The notes beneath the pieces were generated by a model. The model saw nothing but the letters and a program-made list of their open reading frames with translations, was not told where the DNA came from and ran no database searches. A DNA stretch of 59,389 nucleotides, from positions 1 through 59,389 of the forward strand of contig JAKASX010000009.1 of assembly GCA_021818865.1 (NCBI GenBank), read 5' to 3'. The position numbers were made by a program, and so were the translations under genes. This document shows, one piece after another, positions 36,616-45,137 of this stretch (positions are counted from its first letter, which is position 1; every line of letters begins with the position of its first letter). The stretch comes from Acidobacteriota bacterium (GTDB lineage Bacteria; Acidobacteriota; Terriglobia; Acidiferrales; UBA7541).

Positions 36616-37601
36616 GCCTGCCCGAATTTCAATTGCGACGGCCGAAAACGCTGGCCGAAGCCGTTTCTTTACTGGCGCAAACCGACGGAATAGTACAAGT
36701 GATCGCCGGCGGAACGGATTTGATCCCTTCGATGCGGCAGCGGCTTTTCGCGCCGAGCGAACTGGTGGATTTGCGCGGCGTGACCGAGCTGCGCGGCATC
36801 CGGCAATCGGCGGAAGGCCTTGAAATCGGCGCGCTCACGCCGCTCGCGGAAATCGATCGAAACGAAATCATTCGCCGCGACTATCCGGTGCTCGCCGAAG
36901 CCGCTCATGCCGTCGCTTCGCCCGTTTTGCGGAACATGGGCACCATCGGCGGCAATATTTGCCTCGACACGCGATGCCTTTGGTACAACCAATCGCTCGC
37001 GTGGCGGAAGTCCTGCGGCTATTGCATCAAGAAAGACGGCGATCTGTGCCATGTGGCGCCGGGCGGAACGGAATGCTGGGCCGTGTTTGCCGGCGACACC
37101 CCGCCGGCGTTACTCGTTCTGGACGCTGAGATCGAAATCGCCGGGTGCGACGCCACGCGCCGCGTTCGGCTGGCGGATTTCTACACGAACCAGGGCGACA
37201 CGCGCATGAAGCTCGGCAGCCGCGAAATCCTTACGCGCGTTTTCCTGCCGCGCAGCACGCGCGGCTGGCGCGGCGCATACCGCAAACTGCGCGTGCGCGG
37301 CTCGATCGATTACCCGCTGGCGGGCGTAGCCGTGGCGCTGCGAATGCGCAACGGTGTGGTGGAGAATGCAAAGGCGGCCATTACCGCGCTCAATCCCGCT
37401 CCGCTGCTGGTTTCGGGAATCGAGGAACAGTTGGCGGGAAAGACGCTGACGGCGGTGCTGGCCGAAACCGTCGGCGCGCTGGCGGCCAATACCGCGCGGC
37501 CGCTCACCACGTCCGCGCTCACGCCCGAATACCGGCGTGAAATGGTGCGCGTGATGGCCAAGCGCGCGCTCGTCGAAGTCGCCAGCTGCGGCTCGCGCTG
37601 A
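36612..37601 (+). CDS. hcrB: 4-Hydroxybenzoyl-CoA reductase, beta (FAD + extra 4Fe-4S) subunit
   Basis: A 329-residue FAD-binding subunit of the CO-dehydrogenase medium-chain type (VIAGGTDLIPSM, NMGTIGGNICLD). Between about 117 and 158 it carries the ~40-residue insert unique to 4-hydroxybenzoyl-CoA reductases, with cysteines at 117, 122, 135, 138, 146 and 155. C122, C138, C146 and C155 are the expected ligands of the extra [4Fe-4S] cluster, which lets low-potential electrons enter from ferredoxin and flow in the reverse direction. This insert separates the enzyme from ordinary xanthine-type dehydrogenases. It is the last gene of the run starting at boxR. Confidence 0.92.
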   Translation: MSLPEFQLRRPKTLAEAVSLLAQTDGIVQVIAGGTDLIPSMRQRLFAPSELVDLRGVTELRGIRQSAEGLEIGALTPLAEIDRNEIIRRDYPVLAEAAHAVASPVLRNMGTIGGNICLDTRCLWYNQSLAWRKSCGYCIKKDGDLCHVAPGGTECWAVFAGDTPPALLVLDAEIEIAGCDATRRVRLADFYTNQGDTRMKLGSREILTRVFLPRSTRGWRGAYRKLRVRGSIDYPLAGVAVALRMRNGVVENAKAAITALNPAPLLVSGIEEQLAGKTLTAVLAETVGALAANTARPLTTSALTPEYRREMVRVMAKRALVEVASCGSR

Positions 37602-37811
37602 TTTGGCGCATGCAGGCTCGCCGCGGATTTGCGGGGCGCAACTGCGAGCGGCGGAAACCGATCGTTGAAAAACAAAGGGCGTAAGAACCTGCTCAGAAAA
37701 GCGGCCGCGGAGCTGGCCGGTGTCCTGCCAGTTACGCTGGACCGTTTCGGATAGCCTGACGGAACAGGGCTGCCTCCTATTGATGCGCTGCGGGAAGGCG
37801 CGTATGCTCTC

Positions 37812-40289
37812 GTGGAGCGCCGAATGCCGCTCGAAGCGCCGATTCGCGACCTTCGATACGCCGCTCGGATCCTTTCGAGAAGGCCGGGTTTCGCGATCGT
37901 TGGGGTGCTTACGCTTGCGCTCGGCATCGGCGCGAATGCCGCGATTTTCAGCGTGGTCTACCGCGCGCTTCTCCAGCCGCTTCCCTACCCTCACGCCAAC
38001 CGTCTGGTTTTCTTCGGCATCATCGTGCCGGAGGCCGACTCCCGTCCCATTTTGTCCGGTGCGTCCTATATGAACCTGCGCCACGAACAAACGCCCTTCG
38101 CTTCGATGGCCTCCTGGATACCCGGTGTTTCCGGGTGTGATTTGACGGAAACGCGGCCGATGCGGCTCGCCTGCGCGCGAGCGGAATCCACGTTTCTGCC
38201 AACCTTCGGCGTGAGACCAATGCTCGGCCGCACTTTCACCTCGGAAGAGGACCGTCCCGATGCGCCGCGCGTTTGCCTTATCTCGTACGGCTTGTGGCAG
38301 GAGCGTTTCGCCGGGAATCGCAGCGTGCTCCACCAGACGATCTCACTCGACGGAAAGCCGACGCGAATCATCGGCGTTCTGCCGCCCGATTTTGAATGGC
38401 CCACGCTCGACCGCGTGGACGTGGTACTGCCGGAAGCATTGACGGCGGCGCAGCGCACGCAGCCGTTGGCAATCTTCCTGCGCGCCTACGCGCGCCTGAA
38501 GCCAGGCGTAAGCATTGCGCAGGCACGCGCACAAATGGAGCCGATTTTCGAAAGTTGGAAGCGAACCATGCCTCTCGTGTTTCGGAAGCAGATGCGTTTG
38601 GGCCTGCTCACCGTGCGCCAGGACCAGACCGGGCCGATTCGACAAGCGCTGTGGGTCCTGTTCAGCGCTGCGCTGGCCTTACTCCTGCTGGCTTCTGCCA
38701 ACGTCGCCAATCTTCTGCTCGCGCGCGGCGCCGGCCGCGAGCGCGAATTCGCCGTGCGAGCCGCGCTCGGCGCGACCCGACGGAATATCATCCGCTTGAA
38801 CCTTGCCGAAAGTACCTTGCTCGGCCTGGGAGGGGGAGTGGTTGGCACGGGCATGGCGTTTGGGCTGCTGCATGTGTTTGTCACGCTGGCGCCGGCTGGA
38901 ATTCCGCGGATCGCGCAGGCGAATCTGGACGCGCCGGTGATCGGATTCATCGTGGCAGCGTCGCTTTTCGTCGGATTGTTGTGCGGCACGGCCCCGACGA
39001 TTTCCGCTTCCACAGGCCACCGGTTTATTGCCGGACAATCGCTCGGCTCGCCGCGTCGGCGTTTGGGCGCCACGCTCGTGGTTGCGCAGATCGCAGTGTC
39101 GCTTGTACTCGTGGTTGGCGCGGGGCTTTTTCTCGACACGCTCCGGAATCTTCAAAATGCGCCGCTGGGGATGGGGGCGGCCAAGGTCGTGGTTGCAAAC
39201 ATCACGCTGGGCCGGCTGGGCTACAGCCAGCCGGGCGCGGCGAGCGAATTCTTCGATCATTTGGAGGCGAGATTGCGCGCGTTGCCAGGGATAACCGGCG
39301 TCGCGATTAGCGACTCCCTTCCACCGCACGGAGGTGAACGCGCACGCCCATTTTTCACCATTCGCGTCGAGGGACGGCCAGCCGTCGAGAAAGGGACAGG
39401 AGGAATGGTCGGCTGGCGCGCCGTTTCGCCGGGCTATTTCGGGATGCTGAGGATACCGATTCTCGACGGCCGAGGGTTCATTGCAGCGGACGCGGAACCT
39501 GGTTCGAACAGCGTCGTCCTAAGCAAAATGCTCGCCACGCGTTTGTTTCCTCGCGAAAATCCGATCGGCCGGCAAATCCAATTGCAGACCGCTCAAGGGC
39601 AAGGCCAGTGGTGCACGGTCGTTGGCGTGGCCGGCGACGTGAAATACATGGAAAGCTCGGGCGCCATTTTGCCGCCTGGTCCCGAATATTACGTGGCGCG
39701 CAGGAGTGCTCCGGAGTGTGGGCCCACCGGTGCGACGCCGCCGAGCGACGCAAGGCACGCGTTTTTCCTACTGAAAAGCCCGCTTGAGGCCACGGCGGTT
39801 GAACGGATGGTGCGCGGGGAAATCGCGTCGCTCGATCCCACGCTTCCCGTGAAGATTTCGACGCTCGGCGCGCGGATCGCCCGTTTGCGGGCTCGCCCGC
39901 GATTCAACGCCGCCCTCATCGGCCTGTTCGCCGCGCTTGGACTGCTCGTGGCGTCGCTCGGCCTGTACGGGCTGCTTTCGTTTCTCGTCGCCGGAGGGAC
40001 GCGGGAGATCGGCGTGCGAATGGCGCTGGGCGCGGATCCCAGGCGAGTGCTCGGGATGGTCGTATGGCGAGGCGTGCGGCTGGCGGTGGTTGGACTCGCA
40101 GCAGGCGCGGCGCTCGCGCTGGCGACAGCGGACCTGCTGCACGGACTGCTCTACGGCGTCAGCGCCACGAACCCAAAAATCGCCGCGGCAGCCGCGCTGC
40201 TCCTTCTGCTCGCGGCGCTTGTGGCGTGCTATTTCCCCGCGTGCCGCGCTGCGCGGATCGATCCCGCGCGCGCGTTGCGGCACGAGTAA
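37812..40289 (+). CDS. ADOP-type ABC transporter permease (MacB/FtsX domains, duplicated)
   Basis: An 825-residue permease with the arrangement typical of acidobacterial duplicated orphan permeases. The N-terminal helix is in RRPGFAIVGVLTLALGIGANAAIFSVV, followed by a MacB periplasmic core with LFFGIIVPEADSRP-type wording. Three helices come at about 280-400 (FSAALALLLLASANVANLLLARGAGRERE), then a second anchor helix, a second core and terminal FtsX helices ending SYFPACRAARIDPARALRHE-like. No ATPase is encoded beside it, as is usual for ADOP genes. The substrate and role (lipoprotein or peptide export, mechanotransmission) are unknown. A GTG at 37812 is taken as start; ATG 37824 is an alternative. 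Confidence 0.92.
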   Translation: MERRMPLEAPIRDLRYAARILSRRPGFAIVGVLTLALGIGANAAIFSVVYRALLQPLPYPHANRLVFFGIIVPEADSRPILSGASYMNLRHEQTPFASMASWIPGVSGCDLTETRPMRLACARAESTFLPTFGVRPMLGRTFTSEEDRPDAPRVCLISYGLWQERFAGNRSVLHQTISLDGKPTRIIGVLPPDFEWPTLDRVDVVLPEALTAAQRTQPLAIFLRAYARLKPGVSIAQARAQMEPIFESWKRTMPLVFRKQMRLGLLTVRQDQTGPIRQALWVLFSAALALLLLASANVANLLLARGAGREREFAVRAALGATRRNIIRLNLAESTLLGLGGGVVGTGMAFGLLHVFVTLAPAGIPRIAQANLDAPVIGFIVAASLFVGLLCGTAPTISASTGHRFIAGQSLGSPRRRLGATLVVAQIAVSLVLVVGAGLFLDTLRNLQNAPLGMGAAKVVVANITLGRLGYSQPGAASEFFDHLEARLRALPGITGVAISDSLPPHGGERARPFFTIRVEGRPAVEKGTGGMVGWRAVSPGYFGMLRIPILDGRGFIAADAEPGSNSVVLSKMLATRLFPRENPIGRQIQLQTAQGQGQWCTVVGVAGDVKYMESSGAILPPGPEYYVARRSAPECGPTGATPPSDARHAFFLLKSPLEATAVERMVRGEIASLDPTLPVKISTLGARIARLRARPRFNAALIGLFAALGLLVASLGLYGLLSFLVAGGTREIGVRMALGADPRRVLGMVVWRGVRLAVVGLAAGAALALATADLLHGLLYGVSATNPKIAAAAALLLLLAALVACYFPACRAARIDPARALRHE

Positions 40290-40358
40290 TCAGCCGACTT
40301 TGCCGCGAATCGCTTTCGGGCGCCGTCGAGCAGCGCACTCTGCATCCGGCGCGATTTT

Positions 40359-40907
40359 TTATTTCATCATATGGATTTCGACCGACGCCCGCGTCCGCTC
40401 CCAATCCACATGCATCGTGCAAACGTTGCCATGGGGGGCGAAAGAGATCGTCAGGTCCTGGATCGTCTTCGAAAGAGGCGAAACGCTCATCGGCACGCGC
40501 GCGAAATCATATTGTTCGCCCGGATAGGGAATGCCCCATTCGCCTGTTTTCTTGCTGATGATGAGCGTCCAACTCTCTGGCGTGGGAATCGTGAATAGTG
40601 TGTAATTCCCCGCCGGAATCCGCTTGCCCTCGATGGTGACGTCGGTAGTGGCGTCGAATGTGGTCGCCTTGTTCGCGCCAAGCCGCCACACTTTATCGAA
40701 CGGCACCAGCCCGCCGTAAATCTTGCGGCCGCGCATGCGCGGGCTCGAATAATTCACGGTGATGGTTTTGCCGCCGGCGAATTGGCAGCCGGCTTTCGCC
40801 GGCGGGCTGAGCGGCGGCTTGGCCTTCTTTTGCTGCGCGATGGCTGGCAATGCCACGAGAAGCAGGGCGGCGAACAGGGCGCTCGATGCCGCAACGGAGT
40901 TGCGCAT
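40359..40907 (-). CDS. DUF2911-family exported protein
   Basis: A 182-residue protein from the ATG at 40905-40907, which has a GGAGGG ribosome site; the frame upstream of it is not needed. The signal peptide is MRNSVAASSALFAALLLVAL...AIAQ. The DUF2911 domain reads ITVNYSSPRMRGRKIYGGLVPFDKVWRLGANKATTFDATTDV and GNYTLFTIPTPESWTLIISK, an exact match in order to that family. Function unknown; frequent in Acidobacteria and Bacteroidetes. Convergent with the ADOP permease. Confidence 0.9.
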   Translation of the reverse strand: MRNSVAASSALFAALLLVALPAIAQQKKAKPPLSPPAKAGCQFAGGKTITVNYSSPRMRGRKIYGGLVPFDKVWRLGANKATTFDATTDVTIEGKRIPAGNYTLFTIPTPESWTLIISKKTGEWGIPYPGEQYDFARVPMSVSPLSKTIQDLTISFAPHGNVCTMHVDWERTRASVEIHMMK

Positions 40908-41183
40908 GGTTTTCCCTCCGAGGAAACGCGACTCAATCGGACTTTTTCGGTTCCCCGCGCACAAGAACGAGCGAATCTCTCGCTCCCCTTGCGCCCGGAA
41001 CCGAATGGGGCGATTTTACTCCCGAAATCGGGACTCGTGTTGCCAATTCCCATCGCTGGGCAACCCCGCTAGGCTAAGATTCGTCCCAGCCGGTGGGGCC
41101 GTAGGTTGCAACGTTGTCCGTTCCGGCATCTGACGGGGAACGCGGCGCGGCGGAAGGACGAAGCAAGAGCAGATTTGAGAAAG

Positions 41184-41678
41184 ATGGGAACCAAACGAGT
41201 GGAAGAACGTGCGTCCGAAGCGATGAATTCCTTGGCTGGCCCCATCGCGATTGGCGTTCTTTGCTTCATTGTCTCGGCCACGCTGTTTCCGTTCGATTTT
41301 TCCATCCGACTCACGGCCAGCCTGCGGAATGGATTCTTTCTGTTCTGGCCCCATCTAGTAGCGAAAAACTGGGTAGGCTGGCTGCTGAATCTGCTCTTTT
41401 TCATGCCGTTCGGCTTCGCGGTTCTGTGGTGGGGCCAGCCCGGAAACCGGCGGCTGCTCTCGCACTGGGCGCGGGTTACGCTCGCAGGTTGCGCGCTTTC
41501 CACCCTGGTCGAATATCTCCAGCTTTTCGTCCCTGGGCGAAGCTCCTCGTGGGACGACGTGCTGATGAACACGCTGGGAACGATCGCGGGATCGTTAATT
41601 TACCAGCGCTGGGGCCAGGGTCTGGTGCGATTCGCCGAATCGGCAATGGTGGACCTGCGCGCGATCTTCGAGCGCTGA
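41184..41678 (+). CDS. VanZ-like membrane protein
   Basis: A 164-residue protein with about four helices (IAIGVLCFIVSATLFPFDF, NWVGWLLNLLFFMPFGFAVLWW, then TLAGCALSTLVEYLQLF, and NTLGTIAGSLIY). The VanZ signature is the combination LNLLFFMPFG, VEYLQLFVPGRSSSWDDVLMNTLGTIAG. VanZ proteins raise teicoplanin resistance in enterococci but chromosomal homologues have no settled role. ATG 41184 is chosen; ATG 41223 is also possible. Convergent with the DUF2911 gene on its left only by distance, with no linked partner. Confidence 0.85.
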   Translation: MGTKRVEERASEAMNSLAGPIAIGVLCFIVSATLFPFDFSIRLTASLRNGFFLFWPHLVAKNWVGWLLNLLFFMPFGFAVLWWGQPGNRRLLSHWARVTLAGCALSTLVEYLQLFVPGRSSSWDDVLMNTLGTIAGSLIYQRWGQGLVRFAESAMVDLRAIFER

Positions 41679-42303
41679 GGGGACCGGCAGCCCAGACCGA
41701 GCAAGCCGGCGAAACCGGATCTACGGAACCTGGGGCAAGGGGCTTGAGCCGGGCAAATTCCGCAAACTAATCTTGGCTGTATTGCTTAAAAAGATAATCC
41801 GTTAGGGATCGGGAATTTTCGGTGCTTTACGGCCAAGCGCCAAAATCCTTGACGGATCACAAGATGCCGGAAATCGCCATCGAAAAACCCAAGTTGAATT
41901 CAGGCGAAACTTCGGCTGCGTCAGGTGGATTTTCTCCGAAGTTATCAAATTGTAAACAAAAGACTTATGCAAATAGTGGCTTGCGTCCAGCCAGGAAAAC
42001 GAAGCTCCCGTGCTCTGTGGAAAGCAACTGGCGGGGCGCAAAATGTATCTAGACAAGTACACGGGACGGTCGTACCATTTACTAGAAAGTTACTGACAGT
42101 CGTCGAAGCGACCCGTGTTTGGGAGGAATTGATGGCCCTGCTCCACAATGATACACTGCCCAAGATCGGTACAGGCCGCGTTGTGGGACGGGGTGAATCG
42201 TCCTTGCTTTTTGAGATTGAGGCGTGATGTCGCGACGGCTGGCGGGGCGTAGGTTGGCGGTGCCGGCCAAACGCGCAATTCAAGAATTAAAGGGAGAGTC
42301 GCC
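41679..42303. other. 625-base region with no firm gene; one weak small ORF
   Basis: A 100-codon plus-strand frame at 41925-42227 ends with plausible protein wording (LLTVVEATRVWEELMALL) but lacks a ribosome site and its N-terminal half looks random. A hairpin at about 41822-41846 (GGTGCTT ... AAGCGCC) is flanked by T and A runs. A near-palindrome TGTATCTAGACAAGTACA lies at about 42043. None of these can be named. Confidence 0.35.
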
Positions 42304-42846
42304 ATGCGGAAGAGCGGTGAACGCATGACGGTGGAAAAAGCAGGCAAAGGCCAGCGGGGATCCGAGCGCGGCGCCGTGCATCCGGCAATCCCGGCGGTAC
42401 TCATGCTGGTGGCGTTTGCGGTATTCATGGCTGCAATCGCCCCTCTGGATTTCAGCGCCATTTTGCGGAAACTTTTCCCTCCGGCCATTCCCACCGTTCC
42501 ACACAAACAGGCGGCTGTGTGGGTGGATAAGACCTCGGGGGTGTACTACTGCTCGAACAGCGTGCTTTTCGGAAAGACCCCAGGCGGATATATGACCCAG
42601 GTCGGCGCGCTGGACCACGGCTATCAGCCCGCGCTAGGTACTTATTGCAGCGGTCCGGCGATGGCGCTGCCTGAGGCGGAAGTGGAATCCAAGCCTCAAC
42701 CGCAGGCACCGGCCAAGGTCAAAGGAAATGCACGACCCCTGCCGCCGGTAAATCCGTCCATCTTTGAAAACCCGAATTACCGGCCGGAGGGCCAGAAACT
42801 GCCGGGTTCGGGCAATCAGACCACAACGCCGCTGCAGCCTTTCTAA
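42304..42846 (+). CDS. Single-pass membrane-anchored protein with short C-terminal motif domain
   Basis: A 180-residue protein preceded by AAAGGGAGAGTCGCC. A transmembrane helix at about 29-47 (IPAVLMLVAFAVFMAAIA) is followed by a short exported module, VWVDKTSGVYYCSNSVLFGK with GGYMTQVGALDHGYQPALG. That is close in pattern to the VWVNTxSGVYHxxGxxxYGxT / GxYMxExxAxxxGYRP module found at the end of many small exported bacterial proteins. A Pro/Gln-rich tail completes it. Function unknown. A strong terminator lies 30 bases past the stop. Confidence 0.75.
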   Translation: MRKSGERMTVEKAGKGQRGSERGAVHPAIPAVLMLVAFAVFMAAIAPLDFSAILRKLFPPAIPTVPHKQAAVWVDKTSGVYYCSNSVLFGKTPGGYMTQVGALDHGYQPALGTYCSGPAMALPEAEVESKPQPQAPAKVKGNARPLPPVNPSIFENPNYRPEGQKLPGSGNQTTTPLQPF

Positions 42847-42876
42847 GGCCGCGCGGATAGCGAGTTCCTCTAAGAG

Positions 42877-42907
42877 ATTCGGGCGCGCAAGCGCCCGAAT
42901 TATTTTT
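42877..42907 (+). terminator. Intrinsic terminator after the 42.3 kb gene
   Basis: A perfect 10-bp stem ATTCGGGCGC / GCGCCCGAAT closes a GCAA tetraloop and is followed by TATTTTT. It ends the plus-strand transcript. The minus-strand EVE gene stop (42900-42902) abuts the stem, so the hairpin may also act on that strand. Confidence 0.88.
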
Positions 42908-43439
42908 CTGCCGCTTTTGTCCTGGTTCTCGCTGTGTGCCCGCTCCCCGTGCCCTCGTTTGCGTAACGGGCGATGGTTTCCCTCTGCCCGGGATTGAAAC
43001 GGGCGAGCAGCGCCAGAACCGCTTTCACTTCATCCCTCCGCAGCGCGTGAATCGTCCCTCTCGATGGAACGCAAAACGCCGCGACGTGCCTGAAGACAGC
43101 ACGAGTGGAGGGGTGGGCAACGGGAACCGGAACGTCGAGTCGCAGCCCGTGCGGCTCGAAATCCACCGAATCGAAAATTCCCGACCCCTCCAGATTTTCA
43201 TAGCCCGGTCCCGCGGCGCGAGCCAGGCCGTAGATTTTGCGCTCGTCCGACTGGTAGCAGACGAATAGATCGCCGGCGCGAACCTGGCGCAACCGCGCCC
43301 AGGTCTGCGGGCTGCGAATCCATTCGCGGCCGCCCATCCGGCAAGGACCCGCTCGGCGCGAGCGAAAGAAATTGTCGAAATGCCAGCTGGTCGCCAGCCC
43401 CGGCCGGCGGGAATTGACTTTGTAGACCCAGGCGTTCAT
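42900..43439 (-). CDS. EVE-domain (YTH/PUA-like fold) protein
   Basis: A 179-residue protein from the ATG at 43437-43439, with a GGGGAAGGG ribosome site about ten bases upstream. The open frame runs on to 43892 but that part is antisense to the amidase gene and is rejected. EVE features: NAWVYKVNSRRPGLA at the start, WARLRQVRAGDLFVCYQSDERKIYGLARA in the middle, and DVPVPVAHPSTRAVF late. EVE domains bind modified bases in DNA or RNA and often accompany restriction or RNA-modification genes; none is adjacent here. The C-terminal 25 residues are basic and low complexity. Confidence 0.8.
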   Translation of the reverse strand: MNAWVYKVNSRRPGLATSWHFDNFFRSRRAGPCRMGGREWIRSPQTWARLRQVRAGDLFVCYQSDERKIYGLARAAGPGYENLEGSGIFDSVDFEPHGLRLDVPVPVAHPSTRAVFRHVAAFCVPSRGTIHALRRDEVKAVLALLARFNPGQRETIARYANEGTGSGHTARTRTKAAEK

Positions 43440-43521
43440 CGCGCGATTCCCTTCCCCGAGTGGCACGGACATGATACGGGAAAGCGGCGCGACGGGCGAT
43501 TCGCATAAAGCCGATTCTGTT

Positions 43522-44421
43522 ATGCTCAGAGGCGTGCGAAAAGCAGCATGGTTGGCAACGTTTCTGGGACTGGCGGTTGCGCTGACGGTTTCCGGGGAAG
43601 CCGGCGCCAGGCAACGCGCCAATCGTCTCAACTCGCCGGTCGAGCAGTCGGCTTCCACTACTCCCGTTTCCGTAAAAAGCGCGGCGCAGACCGCGCGACA
43701 ATCCGGATCGCAAACCAGGCAGAATCCCCCCGCAACGCCTCCCGCAGCCAGTTCGGCAGCCACGCCCGGAGCCACACCGCCCGCTTCGCAAACAGAGGCC
43801 GCAACGCTGGAAACGATCGTTCTCGATCCTGCACATGGCGGGACGGATGAAGGCGCACACGGCTCGGGCGGCATCATGGAAAAGGACATCACGCTGGCGC
43901 TGGCGCGGGAAATCGCGGCTCGCCTCGAACGCGACGGCCTGAGCGTGGTGATGACGCGGCAGAGCGATCAAACGCTTTCTTTCGAGCAGCGCGCGGCGAT
44001 CGCCAACGCGCAAACCAACGCGATCTTTCTGAGCCTGCACGTCGGCTCAAGCGGGCCTGTGGGAAGCGCCTGCGCTTACTATTACAACTTCAGCCAATTG
44101 GCGCCCAGTTCCACGCCGCCCGCCACCGGCGGCCTGCTGAACTGGGAATACGTGCAACTGCCCTGGCAGCGATGGAGCTGGCGCCTGGCCGAACTGCTGC
44201 AATCGGAGATTTCCGGACGCCTAGCGCACTCGCCTGTATTGCCTGTCGGCGCGGCGGTCTACCAACTGCGGGAAATCAACGAGCCGGCCGTCGCCATCGA
44301 ACTCGAAAACGTGAACGCGCCGAGCGCGGCAACGCTCGAAGCCGCAGGGCGGCCGCTGGCCGAAGCGATCTGGCGCGCGGTCCAGGCGTTTCGTGCTATG
44401 TATCCGGCGGGGGCGCGCTGA
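43522..44421 (+). CDS. N-acetylmuramoyl-L-alanine amidase (Amidase_3)
   Basis: A 299-residue exported zinc amidase. A signal segment (RKAAWLATFLGLAVALTVSGEAGA) and a long Ser/Ala/Pro/Thr linker are followed by the catalytic domain from about residue 115: TIVLDPAHGGTDEGAHG with the first zinc His, MEKDITLALAREIAARLERDGLSVVMTRQSDQ with the Glu, and FLSLHVGSS with the second His. It cleaves the stem peptide from MurNAc. The start is ATG 43522 or GTG 43534; the latter follows TATGCT (43521-43526) by exactly seven bases and may be a leaderless start. Its stop overlaps the next ATG (TGATG). Confidence 0.88.
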   Translation: MLRGVRKAAWLATFLGLAVALTVSGEAGARQRANRLNSPVEQSASTTPVSVKSAAQTARQSGSQTRQNPPATPPAASSAATPGATPPASQTEAATLETIVLDPAHGGTDEGAHGSGGIMEKDITLALAREIAARLERDGLSVVMTRQSDQTLSFEQRAAIANAQTNAIFLSLHVGSSGPVGSACAYYYNFSQLAPSSTPPATGGLLNWEYVQLPWQRWSWRLAELLQSEISGRLAHSPVLPVGAAVYQLREINEPAVAIELENVNAPSAATLEAAGRPLAEAIWRAVQAFRAMYPAGAR

Positions 44422-45137
44422 TGTCGCGACGATGGAAAATCGTGATTTTCGCGCTGGCGGCGCTGGTGGTCGCCGGGGCCATTTACTGGCCGGTGCTTTA
44501 CCGCCGCGTCGCCGGACTGAAGCGAAGCACCGCAACCGGAGAGGCCGAGCGGCGCACCGTGCTAGAACCGCCCCTTTCGACGCCCACCGATCAGCCGGTG
44601 ACCGCGCGAATGTTCTGGGCTTCCACCGCCCTTCCCGGAACGCTCGACGAAACCGACGTGCAATTGAAGCTTTCCGCCGATCCGGTGGAGCGCGGCAAAC
44701 AGTTGCTGGCCGCATTAGTCGCCGGGCCGAGCGATCCTGCCAAGCGCACGCTGCCGCCCGAAGCCACTCCGCTCGAATTTTATCTGCTGCCGGGCGGCGT
44801 GGCCGTGGCGGATTTTTCGAGCGCGCTTTCCACCGACATGCCCTCCGGCATCCAGAGCGAACAACTGGCGGTGGAATCCATCGCCGATACGCTCGCGGCC
44901 AATATCCCGAATCTCCAGCGACTGAAGATTCTGATTGACGGCCAGGAAGCGAAAACGCTGGCCGGCCACATCGACCTGACCGGCTATTTCGTATTGCACG
45001 CGCCTCCGGCCTCGGCCTCGGCGCGGAGCTCAAGCGGAGGGCCGGCCGCGATTGACAGTCCCTCTCCCGACCGGCAAACTGAAACGCCGATTCCCCGCGC
45101 GAGTGCCGCGCCAAGGGGTGAACATGGCACGAAGTGA
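44421..45137 (+). CDS. GerMN-domain membrane-anchored protein
   Basis: A 238-residue protein. An N-terminal anchor ([21 protein letters not shown]) precedes a GerMN (sporulation/germination) domain: [54 protein letters not shown] and [24 protein letters not shown] follow that family's order. A Ser/Pro-rich tail ends it. The domain is widespread in non-sporulating bacteria, where it accompanies murein amidases, as here. Coupled with the amidase by TGATG and overlapping rph by 14 bases. Confidence 0.85.
   Translation: MSRRWKIVIFALAALVVAGAIYWPVLYRRVAGLKRSTATGEAERRTVLEPPLSTPTDQPVTARMFWASTALPGTLDETDVQLKLSADPVERGKQLLAALVAGPSDPAKRTLPPEATPLEFYLLPGGVAVADFSSALSTDMPSGIQSEQLAVESIADTLAANIPNLQRLKILIDGQEAKTLAGHIDLTGYFVLHAPPASASARSSSGGPAAIDSPSPDRQTETPIPRASAAPRGEHGTK

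Noticed and set aside
41679-42303. Riboswitch (GEMM-like) upstream of the 42.3 kb gene
   Set aside because: A GGGGCGCAAA-type phrase is present, but the tetraloop and receptor positions of a c-di-GMP aptamer could not be matched.
43440-43892. N-terminal extension of the EVE gene frame
   Set aside because: It is antisense to the amidase gene and lies upstream of the ATG that has the ribosome site.
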